Shown here: positions 1 through 17,875 of the stretch, in pieces | Layout: each line of letters begins with the position of its first letter | Numbering within the stretch: position 1 is the stretch's first letter | DNA from: Canna indica | Taxonomy: Eukaryota > Streptophyta > Magnoliopsida > Zingiberales > Cannaceae | Length of the DNA stretch: 64,000 nucleotides | Assembly: GCA_034359265.1 (NCBI GenBank) | Contig: CP136891.1 | Span: 86,446,001-86,510,000, forward strand | Direction of reading: 5' to 3' | The notes under the pieces: model-generated | The model's database searches: none | What the model saw: only the letters and a program-made list of their open reading frames with translations | Told to the model about the DNA's origin: nothing | Position numbers and translations under genes: made by a program

Positions 1-4
1 GAAC

Positions 5-5683
<5,679 letters not shown>

Positions 5684-6725
5684 CAAGGGCTAAAGGCTCT
5701 GCAAGAGCTACCTGTTAATAGCCAAAACAACGTTGAAGCTTTTCTTGGTATCTCGCAGATCTATTACTCTATTTTCCATCATCCTGTACATAAAAAAGGC
5801 TGGAGTGGCACAGAGGTCTCGGCTTAGTCACTGTACATGTGTGGGTCCGATTTCCTAAAGTTTTACATTTGGATTCTTTAATTTTTGTAACAATGGATTC
5901 AAACTGACACGAGGAATTCCTGTTGTACTGGGAATGAATTAACCACTGAACAAATTGTTACTTTCTTTCTATTTGTGCAATATCTGAAATGTAAAATGAG
6001 CAATTAATTTCTTTTGTACAATTTAATTGTACAAAGAACAACTTAATGTATGTTGAAGTATAGCATATAGTTCTATTATATATTTTTATCCAATGTTTAA
6101 AACTTTGGTCAATCTATCATGTATACTTAATGCAAGGGCTCTATTATTAATTATCTGTGCTGATCAGATTACCAGCTATTTGCTTGACTTTTAGCAGCTC
6201 AGCTTTTGTTTTTTCATTTAATAAAAGTACCAATATGTTTTGCCATAATCTCAGCGGCCAGATATATTAGGGCTCATTTAGTTACCCAAACTACAATTGT
6301 TGCGTTCAACTTAGTGATATACACTATCACTCAACAAAATCAGGATAAACAAAAGCAGGATAAATAAAATGTAGTAACTTCTTTCACTTTCTCAATCACG
6401 TCTCTGCTTTTATTACTCTATATAACCTCTTCTTCTATCATTGCTTATATTCCTCCTTTTACTTGCAGGTATTTGGCGTTCATGGTGATGATGGTGTGGG
6501 CTCATTGTGTTTGCTCTCTCAATGCTCTATACAACTATATATGTTGGTATGATCACATTACAGTGAACAACATGCACTAATTAAGTTGAGTGCTTGCCTC
6601 TTATCATTTGTCCCTTGCTTGCCCATCCAAATATGCCAACGAGTCAGTGTTTGTCCGAGCTGGTGAAAGGAACTTGTAAGCAGAAATGTATAAACGTACA
6701 AGTTGATCTCCTTTAGCTTTATTTT
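5684..6725. other. Kinase 3' UTR and intergenic DNA
   Basis: AT-rich DNA after the kinase stop codon. The first 250-300 bp are likely 3' UTR. I see no coding segment and no bounded repeat in the remainder. Confidence 0.5.
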
Positions 6726-6996
6726 GTTATGCATCATAGAACTTGATGGACTGCATCTTTTTTAGATTTAGCAGTACAATGCTTTGAGCAAGATGGTGAT
6801 GAACAAGAAAATGGTTATGTTGCAACTCTACTCAGCATATGGATTTAATTTGAATACATTTAAAAATAGATTTTCTTCCCCTCCTTTCCAATTCTACCAG
6901 GAAGTCCTTTTTGACTCTCAAATGGCTTTTAAAATATTATTATATAGTAAATGACAATATTATAATAATTCTTTTGAAGCAAATTTTCGTACCTAC
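6726..6996 (+). repeat. Downstream copy of kinase-intron segment
   Basis: Direct partner of 4304-4560. It carries a short AT-rich insertion near its 3' end and stops where a local repeat begins (around 7000). No poly(A) tail is present, so DNA-level duplication is more likely than retroposition. Confidence 0.85.
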
Positions 6997-7002
6997 GTGG
7001 GC

Positions 7003-7705
7003 AGCTAAATAGTTCCATTGGAAGAACATTATTGCTAGGTCCCGTCCTTGTTTTGAGTCCGGAAGCAAATATGCGTCCCGATCCCGGCTCTGAAAATGAA
7101 GCATTCCGATTTTGTGTCGTCCCGAATTTTTTGGGACGGGACCGGGACGGGAGTGGGACGTCCTAAATTTGTTAATGTTATTTTTTTTTCTTACAAAATA
7201 AAAATAGTATCTACATTAAATCATTAATAGTGCATTGTATTACGACATCTCAAAAATTTAAAATTACTTATATCATAAATCGGGCCGGGCCGGGACAATT
7301 CCAATTTTTTTATGTCAAAAATCGGGATGAATATATTTGTCTTGGTCCCGCCCTGATTTTGAATTGATTTTGAATCGGGACGAGATTTTTTCCAAACTTT
7401 TGGGTCGGGCCGGACCGGGACAGCCGGGATGTCCCGCCCCCGTGATCACCCCTAATTGAACCATATGAAATGAAGGCAGAAGCAAAAAAAAAGCCAAATA
7501 TTGCCATTATTGCCAACCAACAACTAGCTAAAGACAACTAAATAGTTTCATTGGAAGAACATTATTAAACCATATGAAATAAAGGCATAAGCCAAAAATA
7601 GCTAACTCCAAAATCATGTGATATTGCCAACCAGCGGCTAGCTAAAAAAGCTAAATAGTTCCATTGGAAGAACATTATTAAACCATATGAAATAAAATCA
7701 TAAGA
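7003..7705. repeat. Local repeat of about 100 bp interrupted by a GC-rich hAT-like fragment
   Basis: The phrase around TTCCATTGGAAGAACATTATT occurs near 7010, 7540 and 7650, each followed by sequence ending in CATATGAAAT. The first copy is split at about 7034 by a GC-rich segment that ends near 7455 with CACCCCTAATT. This right end, read in reverse, resembles the TAGGGGTG termini of hAT-type MITEs. The left end is degraded, so no target duplication can be shown. Confidence 0.55.
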
Positions 7706-7717
7706 TTAGATTAGAAG

Positions 7718-8178
7718 TAGCTAGGGATGTTCATTGGGTTGACCCAACACAATGAACCCGAAAATCCAACCCGACCCGAATCAATCGGACATGGTCGGGT
7801 TCAAGTTATTCAATTCCGACTATAACCGGGTAGGGCCTCAGGTTTCAAATATTGAAATCCGATGACCCAAGACCCGACCCGACTACCCAATTATTATTAA
7901 TATATAATGTATTAAAAATATAAAAAAATCCACTTGGGCCGCTTCTTCTCGGGCGGGCCACGTCCTCCCGCTTGTCTCGAGACATGTGCGTGTCTCGTTA
8001 ACTTTTTTTTTTAAAAAATATTTTTTTATATATTTATTTTAGCTTGTTTTGATTGGATTCAATTTTTTTTAGCTTCAAACCTAACCCGACCCGACTCAAC
8101 CTGCGGGCTTGTTGGTCGGGTTGGGCCAATTTTTTCCCCAAACCCGATCTGACCCGGCCCGACCCGTGAACAACCCTA
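7718..8178. mobile_element. hAT-type MITE with 8-bp target duplication
   Basis: The left end contains TAGGGATGTTCA and the right end reads TGAACAACCCTA, a short imperfect terminal inverted repeat. The 8-bp direct repeat ATTAGAAG flanks the element at 7710-7717 and 8179-8186. There are four extra bases (TAGC) outside the left TIR. The interior carries many GGGT/ACCC-type subterminal words and no coding capacity. Confidence 0.8.
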
Positions 8179-8186
8179 ATTAGAAG

Positions 8187-9083
8187 GATTTTGTTAAAAT
8201 TAAACGGCAAATTGTATACACTTTGCCCAAACAAAAGTGAACTATATTGTTTTTTTAAACTATGTTTTTTAACAATTAATTGCATTTTGAGACTATTTGA
8301 AATATTTAGAATAACCTGTAATAATTTATTGATTTATCATAAAAAGAATATATATATACACATTGCAAATATTCTAAATAGTAATATATATAAGAGAATA
8401 GTTTAGTTTATATTATTATATATAAATACATAGATATAAAAAACAATGTGCCAAACGCAAACTAAGGAACTAATTAAAACAATACTTGAAACCCAACAAA
8501 ACAAAAGAGCATAGGAATTTATTTGATTGTTGCTTTGTTTTCAAATGGCAGTTACTGGGACATGCTGAGATATATGCTCTACTTTTTGGATTTGGGGTCA
8601 AGTGGTTTGTTTGTATTAGCCGCGCGTCGTCGATCAGTAAGACAATTTCTTTTGCTTGAAATATCCTTTTCAGATACTTTTAGAGTCAGATCGGATCAAC
8701 CCCAACTCCAAAAGTTGAAAGTTGAAAGGCGAGGCCTCAACTGACGTATGTATCAAGTCTTTCAGTTTCAATGACAATTCTCGATCGCACTCATTCTCAT
8801 TGGATGAACTATAATGAGCCAAAATTAGTGAAATAATTAAGCATTGTTTTATAAACGACATAGTGGTGCAACAACATGCACCACCTTGGCTCAAGAACAT
8901 GCAAGCAGGGCATGCAGTGAACAAAAATGCTATGGTTTCCCAAACATTCAATTGAGACAGTACTGCAGGAAACATTCGTGTATACTATATGTGTGTACTA
9001 TACAAAGCAAGCCATCAGAAGAAGTGGGATCCGGGTGGATGCTTTACGACAAAATCTGTCATCTGTGTATGACTTCATCAACT
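8187..9083. other. Intergenic AT-rich DNA
   Basis: I see no supported gene or bounded element in this interval. Short reading frames are not similar to anything I recognise. Confidence 0.5.
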
Positions 9084-9401
9084 ATATAGAGTAGGGCTGA
9101 AAACCGAGTCGAACTGCTCGGGCTCGACTCGGAAATTGGCGAGCGGGACTCGGATTCGATGTTGGTTAGAGCCGAATCCGATCTCAGTTTAAGGTTCGAC
9201 CCTTTACTCGAGCCGAATATAATCAACGGTGAGTTCGGTTCGATAACCCATCGAACTACTCGGCTTCTTCCCGAACCCTTCGCGAAGTGTTCGCTCGACA
9301 TCGCACGAGCTATTCGGGAAGAGCTCGACTGCTTTGATCGGCTGTCAGCCATTACTCTCGATGTCTCCAAGAGTCCAAGACTCCACTCCCATCTCCTGAT
9401 G

Positions 9402-9752
9402 TATCATGCTGCTTCCGAGTTCCGCCATTACTTCTGCCCTAATTCTAGAGAAGTTCAAGCGCCGATCGGCGATTTCCGAGTCAATCGAAAATCATTCTTC
9501 ATCTTCGTGGAGTCCAAATCGCTAGCAGATGAAGAAGTTGAAGGGTATTCTTCGGCTCCAAGAAGATCTGTTCCTGTAATCGTGTAAGATTCACCTTCAC
9601 CCTAACTTCTACCCTAAATCCCTAATACTCTCCTGTAATCATGCATGCTGCTTCCGCGGTTCCGCCATTACTTCTGCCCTAATTCTAGAGAAGTTCAAGC
9701 GCCGATCGGCGATTTCCGAGTCAATCGAAATTCGAAAATCATTCTTCATTGA
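9402..9752 (+). repeat. Direct duplication of about 105 bp near the hAT left end
   Basis: The segment at about 9402-9506 (containing CCGCCATTACTTCTGCCCTA) recurs at about 9644-9752 with a few changes and a small insertion. The spacer is about 140 bp. It lies upstream of the transposase start, probably in the element's leader. Confidence 0.8.
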
Positions 9753-10033
9753 ATTCAATTTATGTTTCACATGAATAGGGCTTCTGAAACTCTATAAATA
9801 GTTGGCCATTTGGCCTCAGTTCTCGCAATCTCCACTTCTCCAGTAGACTCAGTAGTTGCAAGTCGCACAATTAGTAGACTCAGTTCTCGCAATTCAATGG
9901 TTAACCTAATTTTTTCACAGTCTGTGTAAGCACAAACAGTGAGCAGTGAGCAACATCCTCCTTTAGTCCTTCCATTTCTTCACTGTATAGGCACAAACAG
10001 CGAGCAGTGAACAATTTTTTCTTCATTTGCATC

Positions 10034-12819
10034 ATGTCTAACTCGGATAATGGTAAATAATGATACTGTAATTTTCTCCATTCTCCCTTATATTTTTGTT
10101 TTGTTATACTATAAATTTTAACTCTTAATATTGAATCTGTTATATTGTAACTGTTATACTATAATTAATTTGTGCTAATGCTTTGAGATATCAATATATC
10201 ATCATCGTAATTTAGATCTGCAGACCCTCGTTGCTAATGCTTTGAGATATCAATATACTGTATGATACATACTGCCCTAACTTGCTTTATATTTACATAC
10301 TTGCATTTATACAAACTGATACATACTTCATTTCAGCTTTATATTTATTTAATTCAATTTAGTTTCTTCCAGTTGCATACTTGCATCATCCTGATTTCTG
10401 AATTCTGATTCAATTTAGGGCTAATGATGCTGCATTGAATTTGCCTTATATTAAATCTGTTATATTAATGTAAATTTTCAGTTTTCAGTCCCTTTCACTC
10501 TCATAGTTATAAATTTATAATGTAAATTTTAACTCTTATATTAAATCTGTTATATTATAATTATTATACTGTGATTTTCTCCATCATCTCCATTCTCCCT
10601 TATATTTCTTCACATAATTTTTACTATTTTATTTGCTTTTGAGGTGCTGCGCTGCTTGAGAATAATCCAAACACGATTGTAGCCCTACAATCTGAAGCTG
10701 GTGAAAATTCCGCCATTGTTAATTCAAGCCAAGAGGCTCCAAACAAGACTTCAGGACCACAATCTGAAACTGGTAATGATGATACTACTACTCCGGAAAA
10801 GAAAAAAAGAAAAACATCTAAAGTTTGGAATGAATTCACTGTAGTCGTAATGAAGGATGATACCAAAAAAAACCAATGCAATTATTGTCGGGCTCGTTTA
10901 GCTTATCAAAACACTGGCTCAACAACACATCTAAACAAACACATGCTCACTTGTGGAGTTCGCTTGGCTACCATTTCAGGAAAAACTCAGCAAGTATTGA
11001 CACTACCTACTATGGAACTTGATGGTAGAATAGGTAACTTGACATCATTTAGATATGACAAGGAAAAAGTTAGAGACATACTTGCAAAAATGATAATTGT
11101 CCATGAGTATCCTTTTAGGATGGTTGAGCATGCATTTTTTCAACTACTCATGAAAACTTTGAATCCTAAATTTGAAAGCATGTCAAGAGTGACTGTTAGG
11201 TCCGACTGCATGAAGATATATGCTTTAGAGAAGAAAAAAACCAAAGCTTTGCTTGGTAGTGTTGATAGGATAAGTCTTACTTCTGACTTGTGGACTTCTA
11301 ACCAAACTATTGGTTACATGTGCTTGACTGCCCATTTTTTAGACAATGATTGGAACCTCCAGAAAAGAGTATTGAGTTTTATTAGCATGCCACCCCCTCA
11401 TACTGGTCTCATGATTAGTTATAGTATTTTTTCTTGTCTAAATGATTGGGGCATTGAAAATAAAATTTCAACAATTACTCTTGACAATGCTTCTTCAAAT
11501 GATTCAGCAGTTAGACATTTAAAAGATAGTTTTACTTTGAAGAAAAGTCTATTTTTTGATGGAAAAATATTCCATGTGAGGTGTTGTGCTCACATCCTCA
11601 ACATCATGGTTCAAGATGGATTGGTTGTAATTCATGAGATTATTTCTAAAGTTCGTGAAAGTGTTAAATATATTAAGGGGTCACCTGCTAGACTTCACAA
11701 GTTTAATGAAATTGCGAGACAATTACAACTGTCCACCACCAAAAGACTTATATTAGATGTGTCTACTCGATGGAACTCAACTTATGCCATGCTTGAGTCA
11801 GCTTTACAGTTTAAAGATGTGTTTCCGAGATACCATGAAAGAGATCCTAACTATAAGTCTGTGCCATCCTATGAGGATTGGGAAAAAACTGATAAAATCA
11901 TGGAATTCTTGGAGGTTTTTAATGAAACAACTAATGTTTTCTCTGGTTATGAATACCGACTGCTAATCTTTTCTTACCTGAAGTTTGGAAAATCAAAGAA
12001 CTGTTAGAGTTAACTACAGTTGATGATTGTGATTACATGAAGGACATGGCTTTCAAAATGAAAGACAAATTTGATAAGTACTAGGGTGAGTGCAACTTGT
12101 TAATGACAATTGCATTTATATTAGATCCTCGATACAAGATGCAATTAGTTATTTTCTGTTTTTCGAAAATATATTTGACTGAGTTTGAAGCAAAAAGAAA
12201 AATTGATGTTGTGAAAGATGCAATTTATGATCTTTACAACTATTATGTTGAGATGCATAAGTCTCAACAACCTTCTCAAACCAACATGGACAGTGGCTCT
12301 TCAAATAAAACTTCATTGCTTGAAAAAAATAAAACAAAAAGCAGGAGTGAATTTGATATGTGGGCTCAAAGTGTAGAATGTGTCACACCTTCTAAATCTG
12401 ATCTTGATGCGTATCTTGAGGAAGGTAGGTACATTTCTACTAATGAAGAAAGTTTTGATGCTTTGCAATGGTGGAAAGCAAACACTCTAAAGTTTAAGAT
12501 TTTGTCAAAAATGACAAAAGATGTACTCTCAATTCCTGTGACCACAGTGGCTTCAGAGTCCACATTCAGTGCTGGGGGTCAAGTTTTGGATCAGTATAGA
12601 AGCTCTCTAAAGCTTGAAACTGTCCAAGCTTTGATATGCACCGGAGATTGGCTGAAACATGATTACAAAATTATCAACTCTACTTCTTCTGTGGTAAATT
12701 TAGACTATTTAGTTAATAATTCTTTATGTTGTTTCTATTTTATGTACAAATTATTATGAGTTTATGACTAATGTATGCTATGATATTGATAGGATGAAGA
12801 AGAAAACCTGGAGACTTAA
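10034..12819 (+). pseudogene. hAT transposase, inactivated by a frameshift and a stop
   Basis: Model: exon 10034-10052 (ATG), exon from 10644 to 12693, last exon 12793-12819, with consistent phases. The N-terminal BED zinc finger has the CNYC...THLNKHMLTC pattern. Further on come the hAT core with the LTSDLWTS segment and a C-terminal dimerisation domain (hATC) containing [16 protein letters not shown]. Two lesions break the frame: a frameshift near 11955 and an in-frame TAG at 12082-12084 where a tryptophan is expected. Downstream the frame is open again to the normal C-terminus. The protein would be about 900 residues if unbroken, within the family range. This copy cannot make an active transposase, although its termini look intact. 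Confidence 0.92.
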
Positions 12820-14000
12820 TTGCTGATTTGGAGAGCTCTACTTCTTTTAACTATACTTCTAATAGTATGGTTTGGAGACTTTAGTTTTGCTACTGTTTAG
12901 TGTTTACTGTTTATTATGAGTTTATGACTATTGTTTGGAGACTAAACTCTATCTTCAATTAATGTTTATTGTTTATTAAGACTACTGTTTGGAAAAAGAT
13001 TTTATTTTGATGTTTTAAACTGAGACTTTAGTTGCTGCTCAACTATACAAAAGTATTATTTTCACTGCTTGTTTGATTGTTTCAGCCTTTCAAGTAGTGA
13101 TCAATTGATCATCACTACTTGTTTCAGCCTTTCAGGAATTCAGGTATTGATGAATTATTGTCCTTCTTATTAACCTGATTAATGGAGGCATTTATCATTC
13201 TTGTTTACTTGTTGAGCAATGTAACTTGTTGAATATCTTCTGAATATCTTCATAGAGGTGCACACGTCAACCATTCTTATTTTTTAGTTTAACCTGATTG
13301 AATATCTTCTTCTCTTGTATTTTCTATATTCAATGATCACCTAATGAGCAATGTAACTTGTTGAGGATGATATTTTAAATTCTTGTAACTTGTTGAGGAT
13401 GATATCTTCATAGAGATGGTATCAATGTTTATATTTTTTCCAGTACAAAAGTTTCCTTAGTTTGCTGAATTTGTTTGACAGAATTGATTTAATGTTCAAA
13501 TATGCAAGTAGGTTAAATGTTCAATTCTAACTATTATTTTCTGCTGACAGACTGCTGCAAGTAGGTTAAAAATTTGGACTACTGTTTTGCTACTGTCAGT
13601 TTGTCAATAAGTGATGAACTGATGAAATAATTTTCTGCTGCAGTAACAGTAAGTGTTTATTGATAGTTGCCTTTTTCTCCTCAACTCTTTCTTTTATTCT
13701 TTTGGCATTTCATATGAGGGAGAAGTTGGCTTGCAGTCTTGCAGACAAATCAAACTCATGAGATGAGAACCTGATCCATTGCTTTTCCTTAGTGGTGATT
13801 CATTTGCTGGTCTGAACTCTGAAGACAAGAACCAAGACATGACTATTCATTATTCAGGTTAGGTAAACTCATTATTCAGTTTGCTGAATTGTTGTTGTTG
13901 CTGTTCTGGTTTGGTGATTTGCAATACTTAGTTTGTTTAATTGTTTCTGCTGCAGTGATGAACTGATGATTGTTCAAGTAGTGATGATTTGAACTACTTC

Positions 14001-14215
14001 ATAAAACCTGATGAACTGCTGCAACCTGCAGTGATGAACTGTAATAATACACATTACATTTAGTTGCCAATGAAGAGCTACTGCATAAAACCTGATGAAC
14101 TGCTGCAGCCTGCAGTGATGAACTGTAATAATACACATTACATTTAGTTGCCAATGAAGAGCTACTGCATAAAACCTGATGAACTGCTGCAGCCTGCAGT
14201 GATGAACTGTAAATT
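14001..14215 (+). repeat. 84-bp tandem repeat inside the hAT, about 2.5 copies
   Basis: Units begin at 14001, 14085 and 14169 (the motif ATAAAACCTGATGAACTGCT recurs every 84 bp). The wider 13440-14560 zone is rich in variants of CTGCTGCAGTGATGAACTG. Confidence 0.9.
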
Positions 14216-14721
14216 ACATCTTTAATTTAGACTGTTGATGTTTATTATTTACTTTTAAACTCATTCACTAACACATCTTTAATTTTCTGCTGGTTGCTGC
14301 ATTGATGAACTGCTTGTTTTGGTTTATGAACTTGTTTTCTGCTACTGATGGACTGAACTCTGAAGGTATTGATACTTGGTTTATGAACTTGTTTTTTACT
14401 GCAGTGATGAACTTGCTGTATGATGAACTTATTTTCTGCTGCAGTGATGAATTGCATGAGTAAATTGCTTAATACTTGGTTTGTAAATTGCAAGTCTTGT
14501 TGCAACTTGCAAGTACTGCTGTCAAGAGTCTTAAGACTAAAGGTAAACTTAAAACTCTTCTTAACTAGTTTCATATTAGTAATTAGTTAATATAAGTGTT
14601 ATATTAACTAGTTCCTCTGATGGTTTTAGTTATCTAAGTGTTATATAAGTTATCTGCTTCTTAACTAGTTTCATATTAGAATATATGTGTTTTATTTGTT
14701 TGCTGTAACTTTGATGTGCAG

Positions 14722-14879
14722 GCAAAACTAAATGCCCAAGTGACCCATCAAAAGAATTGTCTCCCAATGAAATGGAGGTTGAAAATGCTCCATTTGTTGC
14801 TGTTGAGAACTTCTTGTCCAAAATAGATAAGCCAAATTTGATTGATCCAACAATAAAGCTGGAGGATGTGCTCATGTGA
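14722..14879 (+). other. Possible second coding exon within the hAT
   Basis: After an AG acceptor (TGTGCAG) a frame open for 52 codons ends at TGA 14877-14879. It is acidic and contains the words CPSDPSKELSPNE and FLSKIDKPNL. A possible upstream exon ending near 14541 with a GT donor joins in phase. I do not recognise the product. It may be an additional transposon exon or a captured host exon. Confidence 0.35.
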
Positions 14880-15546
14880 ACAGTGCCAAGTCCAAAGGCA
14901 AGCTTGGTCAACTGCTGGATACTAGTCCAAGAACTGATGCAGTGGCAGCAAGCTGCTTATAGCAGCATTGATATGTAGTTTTGGCATAATTTTAGTATTA
15001 TCAGTGATGTATTTGTATTTTAATATGGTGACAGTGTATTTAGTTCACTTATAGACTTCTAGTTTAGTTAATTATTTTAATATGGTGTTGTGTATATCAA
15101 TATCTGAAGTTTAAAGTATTTTACAAGTTATGTTACTTATTGTTTGAATGTTTGTTAATCAATTGATCAGTTTAATATATTTAATATGTTATAATGTATC
15201 TTGGTTTTCTAAGTTCTATTAAGTGTTAATTGCAAATGTTGATCTTAAATTATTGTAATTAAGTTAACTGCAAGTCTGAACTTGATCTTAACACTTGCAG
15301 TTGCAGTTCATCAAACAAGATCATTATACTCGAATTCGTACTCGGACTTGTTTCAATCGAACAGTTCGATTGCGAACCGAGTCGAGCAGATTCGAACTCG
15401 AGTGCTCGAATATTCGAATCGAGTCGAATATAATCAGCATGTCTAGGTAATACTTCGAATTCGAATCTGCACGATTTAGAACCAAGCCGAATATGAGCAG
15501 ATCAGTACTCGTATGTGTTCAGCTCGTTTTCAGCCCTAATATAGAG

Positions 15547-16250
15547 GTCCGCTTCGATCCAGAAAAGGGAAAAGGTTGGTGCCATGTATGTAAAATGGAC
15601 TCCAGCTAGTTAATTAATTATATTTTGAAAAATTCCAGTTATACCGGAACAACATCAATTTGCCAGCTCAGCTTTTTCTACTCATAGTCCAGCCCAGTAC
15701 ATTCCATCATCGAAACCTCTTTTTAAACCCCTTTTCTTTGTCTTTGTTATCTTCTCTCTCTCTCTCTCTCTCTTCAGCGTCTCCTTTTGGAGGGAGAAAT
15801 TATAAGAGAGAAGACAATCGAAGCAAGCGCTCGCTCGGCTTCGGGGATAATCTCCTACACGCGAGAATCTCATATTGCCATGGTCCATGGATCCAACTTT
15901 TAAATTCCAATAATACCCTTGGAATTTGAAATTTTCGTTTATAAAAAGCTTTCCTCTCCCCTTTTCCCTTCTCCCGTTCCAACTTCTCCGTCGCCGCCAA
16001 GGTTTTTCGATCCCCGCCGACCAGGTCACCTCTCTCGCTCATCCCTGTCAATTTATCATTATTTGTATGTTCACTTTCTTCCTTTAATCATAATCTCGTA
16101 CATGTATGGATGATGATGGTTTTAGTCCGGACGAGCTTAATTAATCGGGTCTGGTCGATTATGGACCGGATCACAAAAACCCACTGAATTCAAATTAAAG
16201 CTTTGAATTCCCCTTTTTACCCCCTCAAAAAATAATTAAAAGTTTCGTCT
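15547..16250 (+). promoter_or_regulatory. Orphan promoter and 5' leader-like segment
   Basis: A (CT)n tract sits at about 15752-15774, a TATA-like box TATAAAAAG at 15940-15948, then a CT-rich leader ending in a GT donor-like site near 16024. No matching downstream exon is visible. It may be the 5' end of a gene truncated by later insertions. Confidence 0.3.
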
Positions 16251-16262
16251 TCATAACGGTCG

Positions 16263-16636
16263 ATTATAGACCCGATGCCTATAAACGGTGAGTGGAACGT
16301 GGATAATGTGTCTCTCGCCAATGCTTTGGTGTTGGAGTGTGTGATCGACAAGAAACAACTCGATATTTAATAACGTGCAAGTGGATGGTACGGACATCGT
16401 GCGCCTTGGATGAAATTTTTGGAGGCGCTTGAATGGGGCCGACACTTAGAGGGCTTCTTGTTCTGACCTTCGGTTTGGTCTTGTAAATATTTTTGATTCT
16501 TTGTTTAAATTTATGATCCTTTTTTGCCCTCAGATATGGAGAGCCGGATCCACCGTTCCGTATTGTTGTTCATTTCAATTCTTATGAAATGCATCGGGTG
16601 GCCTTATAGTCTCACAATTACTCCAAAAAAAAAAAA
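16263..16636 (+). mobile_element. 5'-truncated retroposed sequence with poly(A) and target duplication
   Basis: The segment ends in about 13 adenines and is flanked by the direct repeat ATAACGGTCG at 16253-16262 and 16637-16646, the signature of LINE-driven insertion. The body has no domain I recognise. It could be a LINE 3' end or a processed transcript fragment. Confidence 0.7.
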
Positions 16637-16914
16637 ATAACGGTCGGTTCATTACAGATGAACGCCTGAAAAAAAATCGAGGGACATGCTAATTAACTAA
16701 GGTTGTGTTTGTTTTGCAAACACCATAAGACTGGATAGTCTATTAAATTTTCCTTGAGGGCTTATCACACATAAAATTCTTTGGCTTTTTTCTCCAATTA
16801 AACAGGGATGATTGTTTGTTCCTGTTCATGAGCTTGGTATGAGATTATTCCTGTTCTAGTGATTATCGATCTATAATGAATTAATCTCCTACCTTAATTG
16901 TTGTTTGCTCGATC

Positions 16915-16923
16915 TATAAATAG
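16915..16923 (+). promoter_or_regulatory. TATA box of the defensin-like exon
   Basis: TATAAATAG, 31 bp before the start of a short 5' leader and 39 bp before the ATG at 16954. The position fits a core promoter for the signal-peptide exon. Confidence 0.55.
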
Positions 16924-16953
16924 GCACATTCAAGGATTTCATTTGTAGGACAC

Positions 16954-17020
16954 ATGGAGATTGGAAGAAGGGTTGTACCTGCTGCTCTTGTCCTCTTACT
17001 CTTGGTTCTCATGGCTTCAG
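16954..17020 (+). pseudogene. Defensin-like gene, signal-peptide exon only
   Basis: ATG 16954 opens a 22-codon exon. It starts MEIGRR, followed by a strongly hydrophobic Leu/Val stretch ending MAS, a typical secretory signal. The exon ends at a GT donor (17021). Plant defensin-like genes usually have a single intron just after the signal peptide. About 70 bp of intron follow, then the sequence switches abruptly to a reversed BBE fragment at about 17092, so this copy has lost its mature-peptide exon. A paralogous intron end with the second exon lies at 22540-22736. Assignment rests on architecture and the partner fragment. Confidence 0.5.
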
Positions 17021-17083
17021 GTATATAAATATAATTACTAAATAATTACAAAATAAAATCCATTTATTGAAGTTGATCAAACA

Positions 17084-17875
17084 TTAATTGTTGGGATGCC
17101 TTTCCGGATCAACTTTAGCTTTCACTTTTGCAAGCCTTTCATAATTGTTCAAGTAGTAATTCCATCCCCAAGCACTTGATTCCCAGCATCCTGTATTCCC
17201 TTCCTCCTCACTGCTGCTCCCCAAGTCAATGTCCTTGTAGTTGAGATAAGCGGCTCTTTTCCTTCCTGTGAGGGAAGGCGATTTCAGTCTCAGCAATCTC
17301 CTCCAAGTATCATTATAAATGGCTCGTCCTTCCCCTCCATCGTAAACTTCCATATCTCCTCCCACCCCATCTCAGAGATCGGCTCCCTCACAAAATCTGA
17401 TTTGCCCTTGAAAGAGCTTGTACTCTGGCTTCCTACTTAATAGAATGCTGGGATCCTCGATGTCATAGCCCGCAAATGAGATAGTGGGCTGTACCCAGCT
17501 CATCTCCTTGAAGTCGTTGACCTTCAGTCCGAGCTCAGGGAAGCTCTTCTCCATCACCGGAAGCAGCTCCTGTCGCCGGCCGAGGAACATGCCCTGGAAG
17601 ATAGCTTGGATCGTGCGGTTCCCCGTCGCTTCGACGTCGGCGGCGAGCAACATGGCCCTGAACCATAAATCGTCGACGAGCTGCGGCGTGATGGTCTGCC
17701 ACATCTCGACCAGCTTGGTCGCGTCCTCATTCAGGGTTCTGCTGATGCCGAAGGTCGTGACTTGAGGTGGCACGTAGACTAATCTAATCTTGTAAGAGAG
17801 GACGACGCCGAAGTTGTTCGCGCCGCCTCCTCTTAACGCCCAGAACAGCTCCTCGCCCATGGATGTCCTGTTCAA
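17084..17875 (-). pseudogene. BBE-like oxidase pseudogene, central and C-terminal fragment
   Basis: Read on the - strand from 17875, it matches the intact BBE-like gene at 27214-28818 from its residue 209 (NRTSMGEEL) to about 512. It lacks the N-terminal half, including the bicovalent FAD attachment site. It has small indels near 17300-17375 that change frame, and a larger deletion of about 125 bp that joins coding for the region near residue 419 to residue 462. Its left end abuts defensin-type intron DNA and its right end abuts an inverted copy of its own C-terminal part (17883-18126). It cannot encode a functional enzyme. Confidence 0.9.

Larger units (their letters stand above)
9092..15538 (+). 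mobile_element. Full-length hAT transposon (6447 bp)
   Basis: The element starts with TAGGGCTGAAAAC and ends with GTTTTCAGCCCTA, a 13-bp perfect terminal inverted repeat. It is flanked by the perfect 8-bp duplication ATATAGAG at 9084-9091 and 15539-15546. Both subterminal zones carry many TCGAG/CTCGA words, as expected for transposase binding regions of this superfamily. It contains a hAT transposase gene (10034-12819) with inactivating lesions, then about 2.5 kb of repeat-rich 3' DNA with a small additional open segment. Confidence 0.95.

Noticed and set aside
9159..9587. 142-codon frame at the hAT left end
   Set aside because: Lies in the subterminal repeat and leader region. No similarity, and the partial duplicate at 9644 does not preserve it.
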